Part shown: in pieces, positions 46,767 through 58,576 of the stretch | Layout: each line of letters starts with the position of its first letter | Numbering within the stretch: position 1 is the stretch's first letter | Source of the DNA: Sanderia malayensis | Taxonomy: Eukaryota; Cnidaria; Scyphozoa; Semaeostomeae; Pelagiidae | Assembly: GCA_013076295.1 (NCBI GenBank) | Contig: RQOL01000024.1 | Span: 1,999,158 to 2,063,157, forward strand | DNA length: 64,000 nucleotides | Direction: 5' to 3' | Notes under the pieces: model-generated | The model's input: only the letters and a program-made list of their open reading frames with translations | What the model was told of the DNA's origin: nothing | Databases searched by the model: none | Translations under genes and position numbers: made by a program

Positions 46767-48509
46767 TTATTTGCGAGATATGCCAAGTAATCCAACTTCA
46801 ACTAATCTTTGAACATCACGGTGATCTTCGGCGGTAAATGTCGATAGAAATCTAAATGAAAATCATAAGATGTATGTGAATAAATGTGTTAATCAACAAA
46901 ATAATCTTGATTTATTAATTAATTTATTATTTACCGTTGGCTGTCTGTTGGGTTATTTTGCATTGCTGAAATTAAATGTTGTATCTTCGGCTTGGCTAAT
47001 ATCTTCTGAACCTCGGGATTCGATAAAATGGCCTGCATTTTCTTTTCATCTGATGTGGTTTGAGGAGCTTTACTAGCATCAAGATTTGCTTTTCTCGATG
47101 ATGCAACAGGTTTTATAAAATTTTCAGCTTCACTCTTTTTTTGCGTCTATTGGTTAAAGAAATCAATGTAATATCAAACCCTTGAGCAGTTGCAAGAAAA
47201 TGATCTTTCAAGACATTATTGCATTGTATTAGATTAAAACAATTTGTGAGCAAAATTACTTTGTTCTTATCTTCAAGTGTCGTAAAATGTTCACCCATAA
47301 TAGCACAAAAATTACGAATGAATTCCTGGAGTTCAGGGTCGTTATGGAATGCAAGCATGGATTGTTGTGGATTTGACTGAAATGAAGCAAGGGCTTGCGA
47401 AAATCTTGGGTCTTGAAGTTGCTTAAATAGCTTTGGATTTTTTTGTAACTTTGATAATAAATCCTCCGTTATCCATTCTACATTAATAAAAGACAACAAC
47501 ATGAATAACTGTAATCAAATAATAGCAATAAAGATACAAAAGTATAATGTAAAATAACATAAAACCTTTTGATTTCAACAAAGGCATTTGTGAGGCAAGA
47601 GCTTCTTGTACATCTGAAAACACTAATGGATTTTCCATTCTCTCCTTTGAGATTGGCTTTAGCTCTTCAATATTTTTTTCTTTTGTGCTTGCACTTTTCT
47701 GACATTTTTGCTCCTGTTTTCCAAGTAGAAAACCCTTTTTAAATCCACCAAATGTAGCTGGTTGCTTAATTTTGTTGGAATTTTCATTCACAGATTCTTT
47801 TTGTTGTCCCCTTTCTGCTTCTTTCTCTTTCATAAACAACTTTTCTATTCTTTTAACATTTGAAATCTCTTCATTTGGTTCACTAATTTCAAGGAATTGA
47901 TTTATTGGTTGCTTTGCATTGCTTTCAGTTGAGTTTTCCTTTGTTTTTAAGTTTGAGAATGTGTTGAGAATGTCTGTCATATCCTCAAGAGGTGGAACAT
48001 CTAGAATAAATTGCAACAGAGCATGGAATTTTTCATTGTATAACACTAGCTTTTCCTCTATTCAAATAGAAATTACATTTTTCTTTTCACTTGCAATAAA
48101 GATACCTTGTAGCTAAAAACCCCTTGCTAATGGTCATGGGAAGTGCTGGACTGGAGGCCACGTCACAGTTCAATGTACAACTTACGTGCTTCCAAAATGG
48201 GTTGCTTTTTAGTTGAACAATTAACTAACAGGTATGGATTGGCTTTGAAAACCTGGACGGCACACCTAGTACATGAAACAATAATCTTTTAGGTATTTAT
48301 TATCCTCTCCATCTCAAGCTCAACAAGCTGGTCTCCTCGAGCTTATGACAGGACAGAGCAGCCCAGCTAAGTTAGTAACCTTGAATTATAGATTTTATGT
48401 TATATTGAGCTCATTACTATATTATGAGACTATATTACTGCAATAAATTAGAATGGAGTCCCTTTGCCTGATCGATTTTCTTACCACTATCATCTTCTGC
48501 TTCCGCCAT
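46767..48509 (-). CDS. STI1-domain protein (DP-type repeats)
   Basis: Five exons in phase give 343 residues: 48485-48509, 47566-48057, 47260-47477, 46935-47146, 46767-46851. After a charged, lysine-rich linker with FGGFKKGFLLG come two STI1/DP-type helical domains. The first is LSKLQKNPKLFKQLQDPRFS...FQSNPQQSM. The second is MQAILSNPEVQKILAKPKIQ...MQNNP, ending RLVEVGLLGI. The second is close in pattern to the C-terminal DP2 domain of Hsp70-Hsp90 organising protein (STI1/HOP), which binds client segments. There are no TPR motifs, so it is not HOP itself. A co-chaperone-like role is an inference. Confidence 0.72.
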
Positions 48510-48670
48510 TTTGTTGCTATCTTTGCATTATTCGTTTCGTTGTTGTGGTTGTCAGGAGGTCAACACATGAATGTCAATAAAAATTTCAACTTGAAATGGG
48601 AACTTCTTCAATCATTGTTGAAATAGTTGATTGAATAGACAAAACAGATAAAGGACACACATTTTTTCTT

Positions 48671-48704
48671 TCGCAAAACAATATATATATATATATATAT
48701 ATGA
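48671..48704. repeat. (AT)n microsatellite
   Basis: A run of alternating TA of about 24 bp in the spacer between the STI1-domain gene and the stefin gene. Confidence 0.85.
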
Positions 48705-48832
48705 TAAATCTATAATCTTCTAGCAAATCATTTAAATTAAATGCCAACACATATTCTGAGCAGGTAACTTAAATCAGTCAGAGTAAGATAGGAAATGTAG
48801 CAATTATCTTAGCAGCAAGGTCAGCTCTTTCA

Positions 48833-49380
48833 TTAAAAGTATTTAATTTTGTCTCCTTTCTTCATATTATCTATTGCAGCAACAAAACTCATAGGCTTCC
48901 TGGTATATGGTAAAGGTTTAAACACCTTCATGTGAATAAAATCATTTTCACCCACTTGAACCTGAAAAGTACATTAGAGTATTTCATCAATCGAAACAAT
49001 ATGTTTTGATGATTTCTGAAGATTTACGATAACAAATAAACTTTCAACATTACCTTGATGAAATAATTTGTTCCTGCAACAACCTGTGTTGCGTAAGAAA
49101 CAGCTTTAAACATTTCATACGGCTCTGCTTTATCCATGTATTCTTCAGCCTTGTCCTTAAACTTTAAAAGCAAATGTTCATGTAATTTAATATGTAGCAC
49201 AAAAATTTACCCAGCGCAGGAAAATTGAAATTGGCCTGAAAGACAAACCTGAAGTATTATTTCCTGAATATCTCCATTTGCATTGCGTGCTTCTGATAGA
49301 CCTCCGGCAATAAAATAGCCATAGGCATTTTGAAGTACGAAGCAACCAAAAACAAGCAAAATAATTGCTCTCGTATACAT
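48833..49380 (-). CDS. Secreted stefin-type cystatin (cysteine protease inhibitor)
   Basis: Three exons (49249-49380, 49054-49161, 48833-48961) give 122 residues. A hydrophobic leader (YTRAIILLVFGCFVLQNAYG) precedes a complete stefin fold: GG near residue 26, the QVVAG wedge loop at 70-74 (followed by TNYFIK), a second hairpin with LP at about 97 and an aromatic C-terminus (KYF). Stefins block papain-like proteases such as cathepsins. Most vertebrate stefins lack a signal peptide, so a secreted form is notable. The upstream ATG at 49404 is less likely because the TATA box at about 49435 places transcription start almost on it. Confidence 0.92.
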
Positions 49381-49430
49381 CTTCAACAACGCACACGTCG
49401 CCACAAAAGAATCTTTCTGTTTCTTCTGTT

Positions 49431-49443
49431 CTTTTATTTATAG
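49431..49443 (-). promoter_or_regulatory. TATA box of the stefin gene
   Basis: The minus strand reads CTATAAATAAAAG, a strong TATA box. Transcription would begin about 25-30 nt downstream (near 49405-49410), leaving a 5' UTR of only about 25-30 nt before the ATG at 49380. Confidence 0.6.
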
Positions 49444-50136
49444 TCTGCTGCCCAAAATCATGCGATCCAACTGTGAGGTTTCGTGTTCTGTTGACACAAA
49501 TAATAACACGTCTGATTCATGTGTCAAATGTACTTATTAGCAAAGCTCCTCATTGGATAACATCCGAAAAAAACAAAGCATAATGTTTGTTCGAGTTTCA
49601 GGTACAGCGACTTTCTTCTATTTATTTTTCATACCATTGTCTATGTCTTTTCATACCATTGTCTAAATGCTTTCCGAAACTTTCCCAATATGATATTTCA
49701 GAAATTCAACTCAACGTCAACAAGCCTAAGCCAATGCAATAAGCATGCCTCAACTGAAATCTGCGTGTTGTGCTTCTGCAAGCTCTTCGTTTAAAAAAAT
49801 TAACTTGAAACGATAATATATATCCATTCGAATATCGTCATTAACAATAATAAATACATGATCCATAAACATTAAAAATTGTCAATATTATTATTACAAC
49901 CGTAAATCCTCAAATTAGTAGTCCCCTGGGGGCTTATTTATTTTTGGCACTTTTGGCAGGGCAGGGGGCTTATTCAAGAGTGAGGACTTGTAAAATTATA
50001 TATGAAGCATGGCACATAAAAAACTCATATGCAATACGATATGTGTATGACATTCTCGTATTTCCAATATCAGGATATCATATATATTAATGGGCGTGTT
50101 CAAGGGCAGGCTTATGAGGAGATATAGTTGTGGTAT
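49444..50136. other. Intergenic spacer
   Basis: Between the stefin promoter and the ARL13B stop. No gene or clear repeat seen; it contains the ARL13B 3' flank. Confidence 0.35.
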
Positions 50137-53110
50137 CTAAGTGACAATGTCATTGTCTTCACTGTTTGGCTTTGCCCATGTTGGTGACAGGGACAGCTGA
50201 AGAAAAAGAGAAATAGTGTCAATAACATTTAACTGGCTAATCGCTCACAGCAAGGCATTGATTTTCAAAACCAAAGCCTACCTTTTGCATTGATGAAGAT
50301 GATGGAGCTTCACCAATGGCCACTAGAATAAAAAACTCCACAATTCATTGGTGGTAAAAATATTCAAATGAAAAACAATGTCCAATATGAGATGAAAATC
50401 TTCTAGAGAAAATCAGATGCTATACTGATGTGAGTGACTACTTACATCTTGGGCTACTATTTAAAGGTGGTAGGCCTCCAGAATGTTGATCAGAGCTGTG
50501 TCCGATTGGAGGCAATGATGACCAAGTTCTTGGTGAATTATTCCAAGTTGGCCGTGGAAGAACATCATCATTTCGGTCTTCATTAATCGTGTCATTTATT
50601 GGAACAGTTTGATTTCTCTTCTTTCTTCGCTTTTTTATCTTTGGCTTCTTTGTTACAACTTCATTTTCCATATCATCCAATTTCATGGTATCAACATCTT
50701 TCATACTATTATCTTCATGATTTTGTATTTCAGTGTCAAATTTATTATCAATAGTTTCTTCCATCATTTGCAATGCTTTCTTCTTCTTCTTTTGTTTCTT
50801 TTTCTTTGGAATAACAACATCATTTAATTGATCTTCACTTCTATAATCATCAACATTATCTAATTTTGGATGGGATGTTTTTCCATAGGTATCATTGTCA
50901 CTTTGTTCATCATTTAAATTCTCAAATGTTTCTTCACTTGATACTTTTATTATCTTCTTCTTTTTCTTTTTCTTCTTCCTGACAACTTTTAGCTGATCAT
51001 CAACAACTTCTCCATTTCTTCTCTCATTCACATGGTTGTGAGTCTCATTGCAAATATTTCCAGTAACAGTGTCAAGTTCAGTTTCATTATCTTCATTTTC
51101 TTTTATGTTCTTCCTTTTCTTTTTCTTCTTCTTCACAGAAGGAACACTATCGTCCAACATCTCTTCTTTCGACTTTAATCCACATTGGTTTGTAGAATTC
51201 AATTCCAATTCCTTAATTTGATTTTCCTTCTCTTTTTTCTTCTTCTTGTCTTTAGCGGTGACTTTTTCCTGAACACAAGCACACAAACATATTGACTGAC
51301 CCAATTATAATAGGCTACCTGGCGTAAATGATGCATGAAAACAATTAAAAAACTAACTATGTGTTTTCCGATAGGTTGAAATGGATTTGCCAACATGACA
51401 TCATCATCTGAATCCTCTTTATCAGGATCTCCCCCAGCCTCTCTTTCAAGTCTGTCCCTAAAAATATGCAAATCACATCACCGTATTTGATTGAAAGTAA
51501 AACAACAACAACAAACAACAGCTACATTACAAATAAAAAATTTCAAGAATACTATTATAAAACGCAAAAATAAAGTGAACATCAAACAAGAATAACAATT
51601 CATATGGTATGACTTGTTTTACCTTTCTTCACGAATCTTTCGAACTCTTTCCATTCTTGCCTTTTTCTCACGTTCATCTTCTTCTTTCTGTGATTAAAAG
51701 CACAATAACAAATTAGCATGCATCATTATTATTAAACATTAACCTAGAATTGCAAAGATAAAATTGAAAACTCAGATTTGATGATGATGATATCATAAAA
51801 TATTTGTACCTTGATAGCCATGTCATATTCCACCCTTGCTGATATCTTACTAAATTCACCTGAGATTGTACTAAGTAACCATTTGAAGCCTACAAATCAA
51901 AATATTTATGCTCAAAATTAAGATGCTATCCTCAGCAGTTGAATGCAGAAAAAATGAGCATTGATTTATAAGCTAGGTACCTGTGTTTATGTTTTTATCC
52001 ATATTTCTTCCATATCCTTTTAGTGCAGAGCATTCAACCTTTAGATAAATAAATAAGGTACAAGATAGACAAGTCGTGAAAGAAAAATAAATTAAGTTGT
52101 GTCTTAAATTAGCTGCTAATGATAACATACCACTTTGAATGGGAATTCATTCCTTGAGCTGAGTGCACCAAGTTCTAATATATCAGTGATTTCATTGGCT
52201 GAAATGGCACCATCTTTATCTTGCTTATTAGCAAAACTATAAAAGAGCATATGTGTCATAATACAGATGCTGTTATATATAGTCCTTGTCATGATATGAA
52301 ACTTGAAATAAAGGAAATTTTATTATCCCTTGAGAGTAAGCTTACACTAAGAAAGGTTTTCCAGAAATTTTTTCATGTTCAGCCACTTGACAAATGATAT
52401 TCTTAGACTCTTCTAACCTCTCTGTATTACATGAATCCACCACAAACACAACACCAAATACCTACCAAGAAAAAACAAATTATTCAAAGTTTTGATAACT
52501 TCAAAACTCTCTTGCATTTGGATTAGGAAATAAATATTTCAAAAAGATTTTTTAATAAAAAGAGACCTCTGCATAATAACTTCTCCAAACATCTCTAATT
52601 CTTACACCTCCTCCCAAATCATAAATTGTAACTTTAAAACTTTCCATTGAAAATTCTGCATTTGCAAATCCAATTGTAGGAGTGATACCATCAGGAGGTT
52701 CTATGAACAAATGATTTCCAAATATTATTTGTGGTCATGACACTATATACTTTCTGAATTATTATATGATAATTTTATTGACAAGATAGGAATAATAACA
52801 CTATCATTTCATACCGCCTTGAAGGCTTGCAACCATAGTCGTTTTCCCAGCATCATCGAGCCCAATAATTACCAACGTTATAGAGCTGTGACACAAGGAG
52901 ACGAAGGCATTAGCGAAGCAAGGAAAGGCAAATCCAATATAACAACATTATACCTGTGTTTGTGTTGTGTAGGTATACACATGTTATTTGATTTGAAGAA
53001 GAAGACATTATAAGATATTTTAGCAGCGATGAATATAAAGCATAACATTACCTCGTTGGCTCTTTCTTTCTTCTTACCCATTCAAAACAATTAGCCATTA
53101 AACTAAACAT
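50137..53110 (-). CDS. ARL13B: ARL13B, ciliary Arf-like GTPase
   Basis: Regulatory GTPase of the ciliary membrane, exchange factor for ARL3. Twelve exons give 570 residues: 53052-53110, 52815-52885, 52567-52700, 52346-52461, 52131-52236, 51981-52038, 51810-51889, 51623-51687, 51358-51457, 50446-51268, 50282-50322, 50137-50196. The start at 53110 is chosen because MFSLMANCFEW matches the family N-terminus, where cysteine is palmitoylated; an ATG at 53081 would lose it. P-loop GLDDAGKTT, DLGGG and NKQD are seen. The lysine-rich helical stretch EREKKARMERVRKIREE and the conserved NPFQPI follow. Exon 10 is an unusually long lysine tract (many KKKKK runs). The tail PNSEDNDIVT resembles the vertebrate C-terminus. 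Confidence 0.95.
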
Positions 53111-53447
53111 AATTTCCAAAACTAAGCATTATACACTTCTATCATAACTAAGGCCAATATTGACTATTCCTTTAGCCAGTTGATATTATTCAATAACTGT
53201 GGATATGTGATCTTGGATGAGATATAAAACAATTGTAGTATTCCAAGATTCTTTTCTGACAGCTTCTTAACTGCTCTTGAATAACAGACGATTGGTAAGC
53301 CAAATCCAAAAGCTCTAATTATTCATATTGTCATTTACTTTTCACTGCTTTTCGTTTCTGTCACTTGCGGTGGTTGGTGTGGTGTGATGGCGTTCGGGCT
53401 TTATTTTTTTCATCTCCATGGGTGCCTCAAATGCAGCCTCCTTCCCA
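53111..53447. promoter_or_regulatory. 5' flank of ARL13B
   Basis: No TATA box in range of the start. No distinct motif recognised. Confidence 0.25.
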
Positions 53448-53865
53448 AGATAAGATAAGATGGGAGTCCGCTGCGTCGGCGTGGCAAACCAAAGTTCGTG
53501 GGCTCGAGCCCTGCTCAAAGAGATTTACGTCATAGCAGGTTTTTTGACATTGTATGTTGGAAGATTGCGCTCTGCGCTTTTCTCGCTTCAGAATCAGAAT
53601 ATATACTTTCTAGCATCTAGGACTCATGTAATATATCTCACATCAACATCATCACGGTAAGGCTGAAATGTTTTGTGGTCAAAGATGCAATGAGGACTTT
53701 CCTTCTCAGTGTCATGGAATGCTTTCATAAAGTATGCACTGCGGACGCCGGCGGGACGATTAGTAGTAGGTCTTCGTTTCGAACCTTCTTGAGCTGGACT
53801 CGAACCGTTGACCTCTCGGTGATCATTCCAATGCTCTAGCAACTGGGAGAGTTGGAATTAGAACG
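53448..53865. repeat. Two tRNA-derived SINE heads in opposite orientation
   Basis: On the plus strand 53449-53520 is tRNA-like, with a B-box-like gtgggctcgagccctgc at about 53500. On the minus strand about 53860-53785 is also tRNA-like (CAGTTGCTAGAGCATTGG as A box region, ACGGTTCGAGTCCAGCTC as B box). The body between them (about 53520-53785) is shared or abutting. Neither folds into a clean cloverleaf by eye. Confidence 0.55.
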
Positions 53866-54424
53866 CTAACAACATTAATAGTAAATGAACGAATGAATTA
53901 GCATTGAAGTTTGGTGATCACTAATTCCTTTTGCAAGTAAAGTATTAATGCGCATGTTCACAAAATCATCACATTTGTTAGAGATTCAAAGTGGCTAATT
54001 TTTTTATGAAGTAGTTATCTAATTGTGTCTACTGTGACATAAACAATATAAATGAAAGCCAAGACATTTGTATGCATTCAAAGCTAGAAACATATGTTGT
54101 TGAAGATGAGTTTAATTGGATTATAGCTGACATTATTTTCAACAAGAACTTATATCAATAATAGCAGCTGAAACTCCGACTGATTTCTCTGCATAGCTAA
54201 TTTTCAGCTTATTCAATTTGAAATTTTTTTGATTAAACTATTAATTATTTAGATTTAGAACAATTCTTAGAACAACGGTTAGATAATTGAATATATGATT
54301 AGAATTGAGATATTGTCACCAATGGAGAATGTTTAAACAATATTTGCATGATGGTTTAGTTTAATTAACTACTGAAAATTGCTCAGCATAATATAGTGTT
54401 TGGTCGATTGAAGAAGCTATCAGT
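53866..54424. other. AT-rich spacer upstream of the 225-aa gene
   Basis: Nothing recognised; presumably the 5' flank of the next gene. Confidence 0.3.
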
Positions 54425-55414
54425 ATGGGCAGCAACCGAAAATCAGGTATAGGACGCACTAATTTCTAATATTCATAGTTTATGTCTTCTGTATACCTTT
54501 CTTATCATTAATTTTGGTTAACGCATTCTATGATGCCTAAACATATATGTATTCAATGTCAACAGCTTTAATGTAATTTATCTATTCTGCCACTCCCAGA
54601 ACAGGGTTTCATCCGCAAGTTGAAGGGATTTTTTGGAGCTGGCAATGAGAAAGACAACAATGAGACAGTTGAATATGATTATGAAGCTGATCACGGTAAA
54701 TAGCATCAGGTTATGCATAGCTACTTTCCAATTTTCCCTACCATGCATATATGTTATGTTTAGGTTACGTAAGCAGACTTTGATGTGAAATGAAACTCTG
54801 CCCGCCTTGTGTCTGAAGAAAATTATTGTGTAAAATAAATACAATTACTTTCAGAGAAAGACATTCTACGCATCTTCATGCTTTGCCATCGCGACAATTC
54901 AATGGAGACGAAGAAGTTCAAAGATGCATTCATCAGGGCACAAGAAATTGATTTGAGAACAAAAGAAATGGTTTTATCAGAGAGCAAAGATTTGGAAAAT
55001 ACAGCTGAAAATTCACAAGCTTTGCTTGAATATATGAAAGACATGAGTGGAGTTTTAGTAATTTGCTCCACTGGGATTTTGGACTTATTAAACAAGCCAT
55101 CTTTACAACAAACAAATGTTGACCTGCAGATAAATGGAGATGATGCTCTTTTGGATGCTGAAATTCTCAGCAATGGAATCAAAGATTCAAATATTATCAA
55201 ACGCAAGGTGTTGCTGCTAAAGCAACCGAATGATATTGATTCGATTCCTAGCTGCATAGATAAGGAAAATAGTATTTTGTTGTCTGATTCAAACCTAGAC
55301 AGAAGCGATAAGAACAAAACATTGCATGAAATTTGGCTGAGTGATAACATTATGCCGCATTTGAAAAAAATAACGTTTCAAAGACGTGTCTCGCAAAGCT
55401 CCATTGGAAATTGA
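54425..55414 (+). CDS. Unrecognised 225-aa protein, three exons
   Basis: Exons 54425-54446, 54600-54695 and 54855-55414 join in phase with good GT-AG sites. The N-terminus is basic and glycine-rich (MGSNRKS, then FIRKLKGFFGAG), then an acidic stretch (ETVEYDYEADHEKD). A long helical region follows (residues ~40-115, RDNSMETKKFKDAFIRAQEI...) ending in a hydrophobic MSGVLVICSTGILDLL. The rest is polar and probably unstructured. Gly2 could be a lipid-attachment site, but the motif is not ideal. No family recognised. Confidence 0.6.
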
Positions 55415-56735
55415 AAAAATTGATAAACTGAAGAAATTCACTGTATGCAGTGAATGGTAAAGCTTATATTTCATTATAGATAGACTAATTCAATTTTTCT
55501 AGCTATATAATAGTTATATTTAAGGAAAACGATGCAAGTTTGCTGCATGTTGCAATTTTTTTTTGTGATGTTAATAGTAGCTTTAATAACCCATTGAAAG
55601 GAATTGTTTAATAAGTCTCTAACTATCAGTGCGAAGTTGGAACTTATTACGACATACTTTTTAATGTTTTCACCATTCATAATAGTTGGTACCCAAATCT
55701 CTTATCAGGAATTTAGCAAGCGCAGGACGTTTTTCAAAGTGCAAAGCTGTGCATGCTCATTTGCACAAAGTTCCGCGTGCTAAACACGGCATTTCCTATC
55801 ATTTGCTTGGCAATTTCAAATAGTTACTGCTGTCTTATTACAAACAATATTCATTAATCGTGTTTGCGTGCATTGCTGCATAAATTATGATGTAATAAAA
55901 AGTAAATTACTGTAATGCCAGCTAATAATAACAAGTATAAAATTTACTCTGTCAAACCTATCCTTTGTGGAATTTGATGACAGTGCAATACCAAATAGAT
56001 TAATCATACTGTGTTTTTAGGGGCTACATATTATCATCACAAGAAAAGCTCAGTGTGGCCTAGTTATTGTTATTAAAGGTGGTGTAGTGTTTTAGTTTGG
56101 ATATTCAATCGGCTAGCCACGATTTTAATTTCTTGAAAAACTGCATTGCAGTGCAATTGATTAATTTGATTACCATGTGTTTGTTGTCTGAAGATGCCAC
56201 ATGAGATATGTAACACGCAAGAAAAAATGTCTTTAATCACGTCTTGCGGAGTAAAAGGAACATTTCTATGTAAATTAAAACAGACAAAATATGTCATATT
56301 TAAAAGTCAAAATATTCTAATATTACGATCCACATTTAAAGCTACTGCAACACATATTTAATTGAGGCTTTAAATTAAAGTAACCTTGAGATAACATTTT
56401 ATTTGATTGGCCCAACTATTTTAACATGTGACATGAATAAGAAAAATGCAGCAAAACAGAGCAAACACAACCTGCAGCCAGAGAGGTAATTTTCTTAATA
56501 TTGTAGTATATAGTCAATTCATTACATTTTATTCATTCAATAGCTTTCTTCGATGGTCATTCCCTAACCACATGAATCACAACATGACCGAGCTTACTCA
56601 TGTTTACATTCTCTTAACCTATGTGTCTTTAGCATATTTTCACTACTCACATAGCCTATCCTTTTCCGTATTATTCACAATTTACGTGAAACCAAATTAT
56701 ATTCCGTTTCCTTAAACCAATTATAACTTTGTACG
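55415..56735. other. Gene-free interval
   Basis: AT-rich sequence with short ORFs only (longest 89 codons at 56446-56715, no features). No repeat family recognised. Confidence 0.35.
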
Positions 56736-57742
56736 GTAGGAGTTAGTTAGTTGAGAAATACAGTGATAGAAAAAACTTGATCAGCCAGGGCCGTGGCTAG
56801 ATATTGTTTTATCAGCCAGGAGGTGCGAGTACCACATTTGCCGACAATTTTTCGTTAAGACCATTTTCATGTGCGCCGTAGGCGCTACCAACTGCTCTCC
56901 CGAAAAATTTTGAGCCTCAGGATCGTGAGATTGTCTCTCGTGGCCTCTTTCTGGCCTAATAAAAGAAATTTTTTTCTACAGATATATTGATTTTTTGCCA
57001 AACGGCTTGTCGTATCTTAGAATATTATTTCGGGGTAAATACAAATCCTACAAGGAAGAGATACAATGGGCAGGCATCTAGCTTGGCCAAAAGAAGAGGA
57101 AACAGCTTTTGCCATAATCCTCCGAAGAAATTCTGACTTTTATGGACCATTTTACTGCCCAAGAAGCTTAAATCATGATCTTATCAGATCAGTGTTCTTC
57201 TTAAGATAATTGTGGTAGTACTTACGGTCGTGAAAAATCTAAAATCGTCGCCAAATTCTGATATGAAGTTAATTGTCACAGGCATTTTGATTTATTTTTA
57301 TATTGTTGTCATCTTGTTTCAAAAGATGGATTATTATAGACAAACGCAAAAGAAATGTGCTACTTTGCAAATGTGTGACGTAAATGGGTAAATTTTCTTT
57401 GCGATTTGCGGACAACATTCTACTTTTTGAGGATTTGGCGACGATTTGCCGACAAATATTTTCCAGGAGGGGTGCCACACCCCCTGCAACCCCCTACTAA
57501 CAACGGCCCTGGTAATGGCAGTTGCATTTTTCAAGTCGGCCAAATCACTTTATCCTTGATTGCAATTTTTGATATTTTTGGGTGCAAGGTATTAAAAAAT
57601 TGATATTTTGGGGTTTCAAGAAAGTCAGTTCTGATATTTTGGGTTCCTTGTAAAGTTCTCAGACTGACCCCTGCCCCGCCCCTGGGACGATAGTAGTTAG
57701 TTAGTTGAGAAATATGTACAGTGATAGAAAAAGCTTGATCAC
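56736..57742. repeat. Insertion-like block between 48-bp direct repeats
   Basis: About 56736-56784 and 57690-57742 are direct repeats (ttagttagttgagaaata...acagtgatagaaaaa.cttgatca). Just inside the left copy is CCAGGGCCGTGGCTAG, and at about 57498-57513 its near-inverted partner CTAACAACGGCCCTGG. This gives an inner element of about 727 bp with about 16-bp imperfect inverted ends. No transposase frame is present. Confidence 0.6.
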
Positions 57743-58576
57743 CGTTGAGTTCACACGCAAGAGAAACTCTTCGGCAACTCGTACTAGACTCACTTTGGAA
57801 TTCTTCTCGTAAGCCTCAAGCTCAAGCCTTTGTAAGTCAGCTTCATCGAGAACAACCCTCGATTTATTATAGAATTATCAACATTTACTAAAATATTTTA
57901 TAAATATCCTTATTATGCTATATAGGCAAATAACTATACTTTCTATATTTGTATATAGGACCTAAGATTAATACTTCATTTCCACAAAGGTTATGTTGGA
58001 ATTTCTGAAATGTTTTATTTCTTTCCGATCCCCGCCTTTTCGATAAAATCACTTTTATAACATGGTTTACAAATGATAATCATGAAGCAAAATTCATTAA
58101 GGAGGAACCTGTTATACTTTTTGTCAAATTGCTTCCTTGCGAAACTTAAACAAGTGCTAATTAGAGAGCAATAATCAAATGAAGCTCCCTTATTAAACGA
58201 GGTAATTGATCGTGTGGTTTAATTGGACTGAAAAACATAGAAATTAGGTACGGTAATATCTGTGCTGTTCCAAATAATTAACGTTTTCGAGATATTTTTA
58301 CCATGAAGTCCCCTTATAATCAAATAAATATTTAAACCCGTCTAGAACCAGGTACATTCAATTTCCACGGACTGGGTAGAAACATCAGTGACTATTGTCT
58401 GCAGCAAGACTCTGGCTCGCACCTCAGAATTCAAAAAGGTTTCACATAGAAATATTATTTGCTGACATACTTTGTTTGCTTGTCGTTTTATTGCATAAAT
58501 TGATTGTAAAACATTGATATCTGAAGAATTGCCATCATCTTTGTTGCAGAAAAATTAGTAAAAAAAGTCAACAAAG
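57743..58576. other. 5' flank of the NOX4-like gene
   Basis: AT-rich with no clear repeat. An AT-rich tataatcaaataaatattta at about 58313 could be promoter or nothing; no decisive signal. Confidence 0.3.

Noticed and set aside
53449..53520. A functional tRNA gene
   Set aside because: Only the T-arm and B-box look good; acceptor and anticodon stems do not pair, so a SINE head is more likely.
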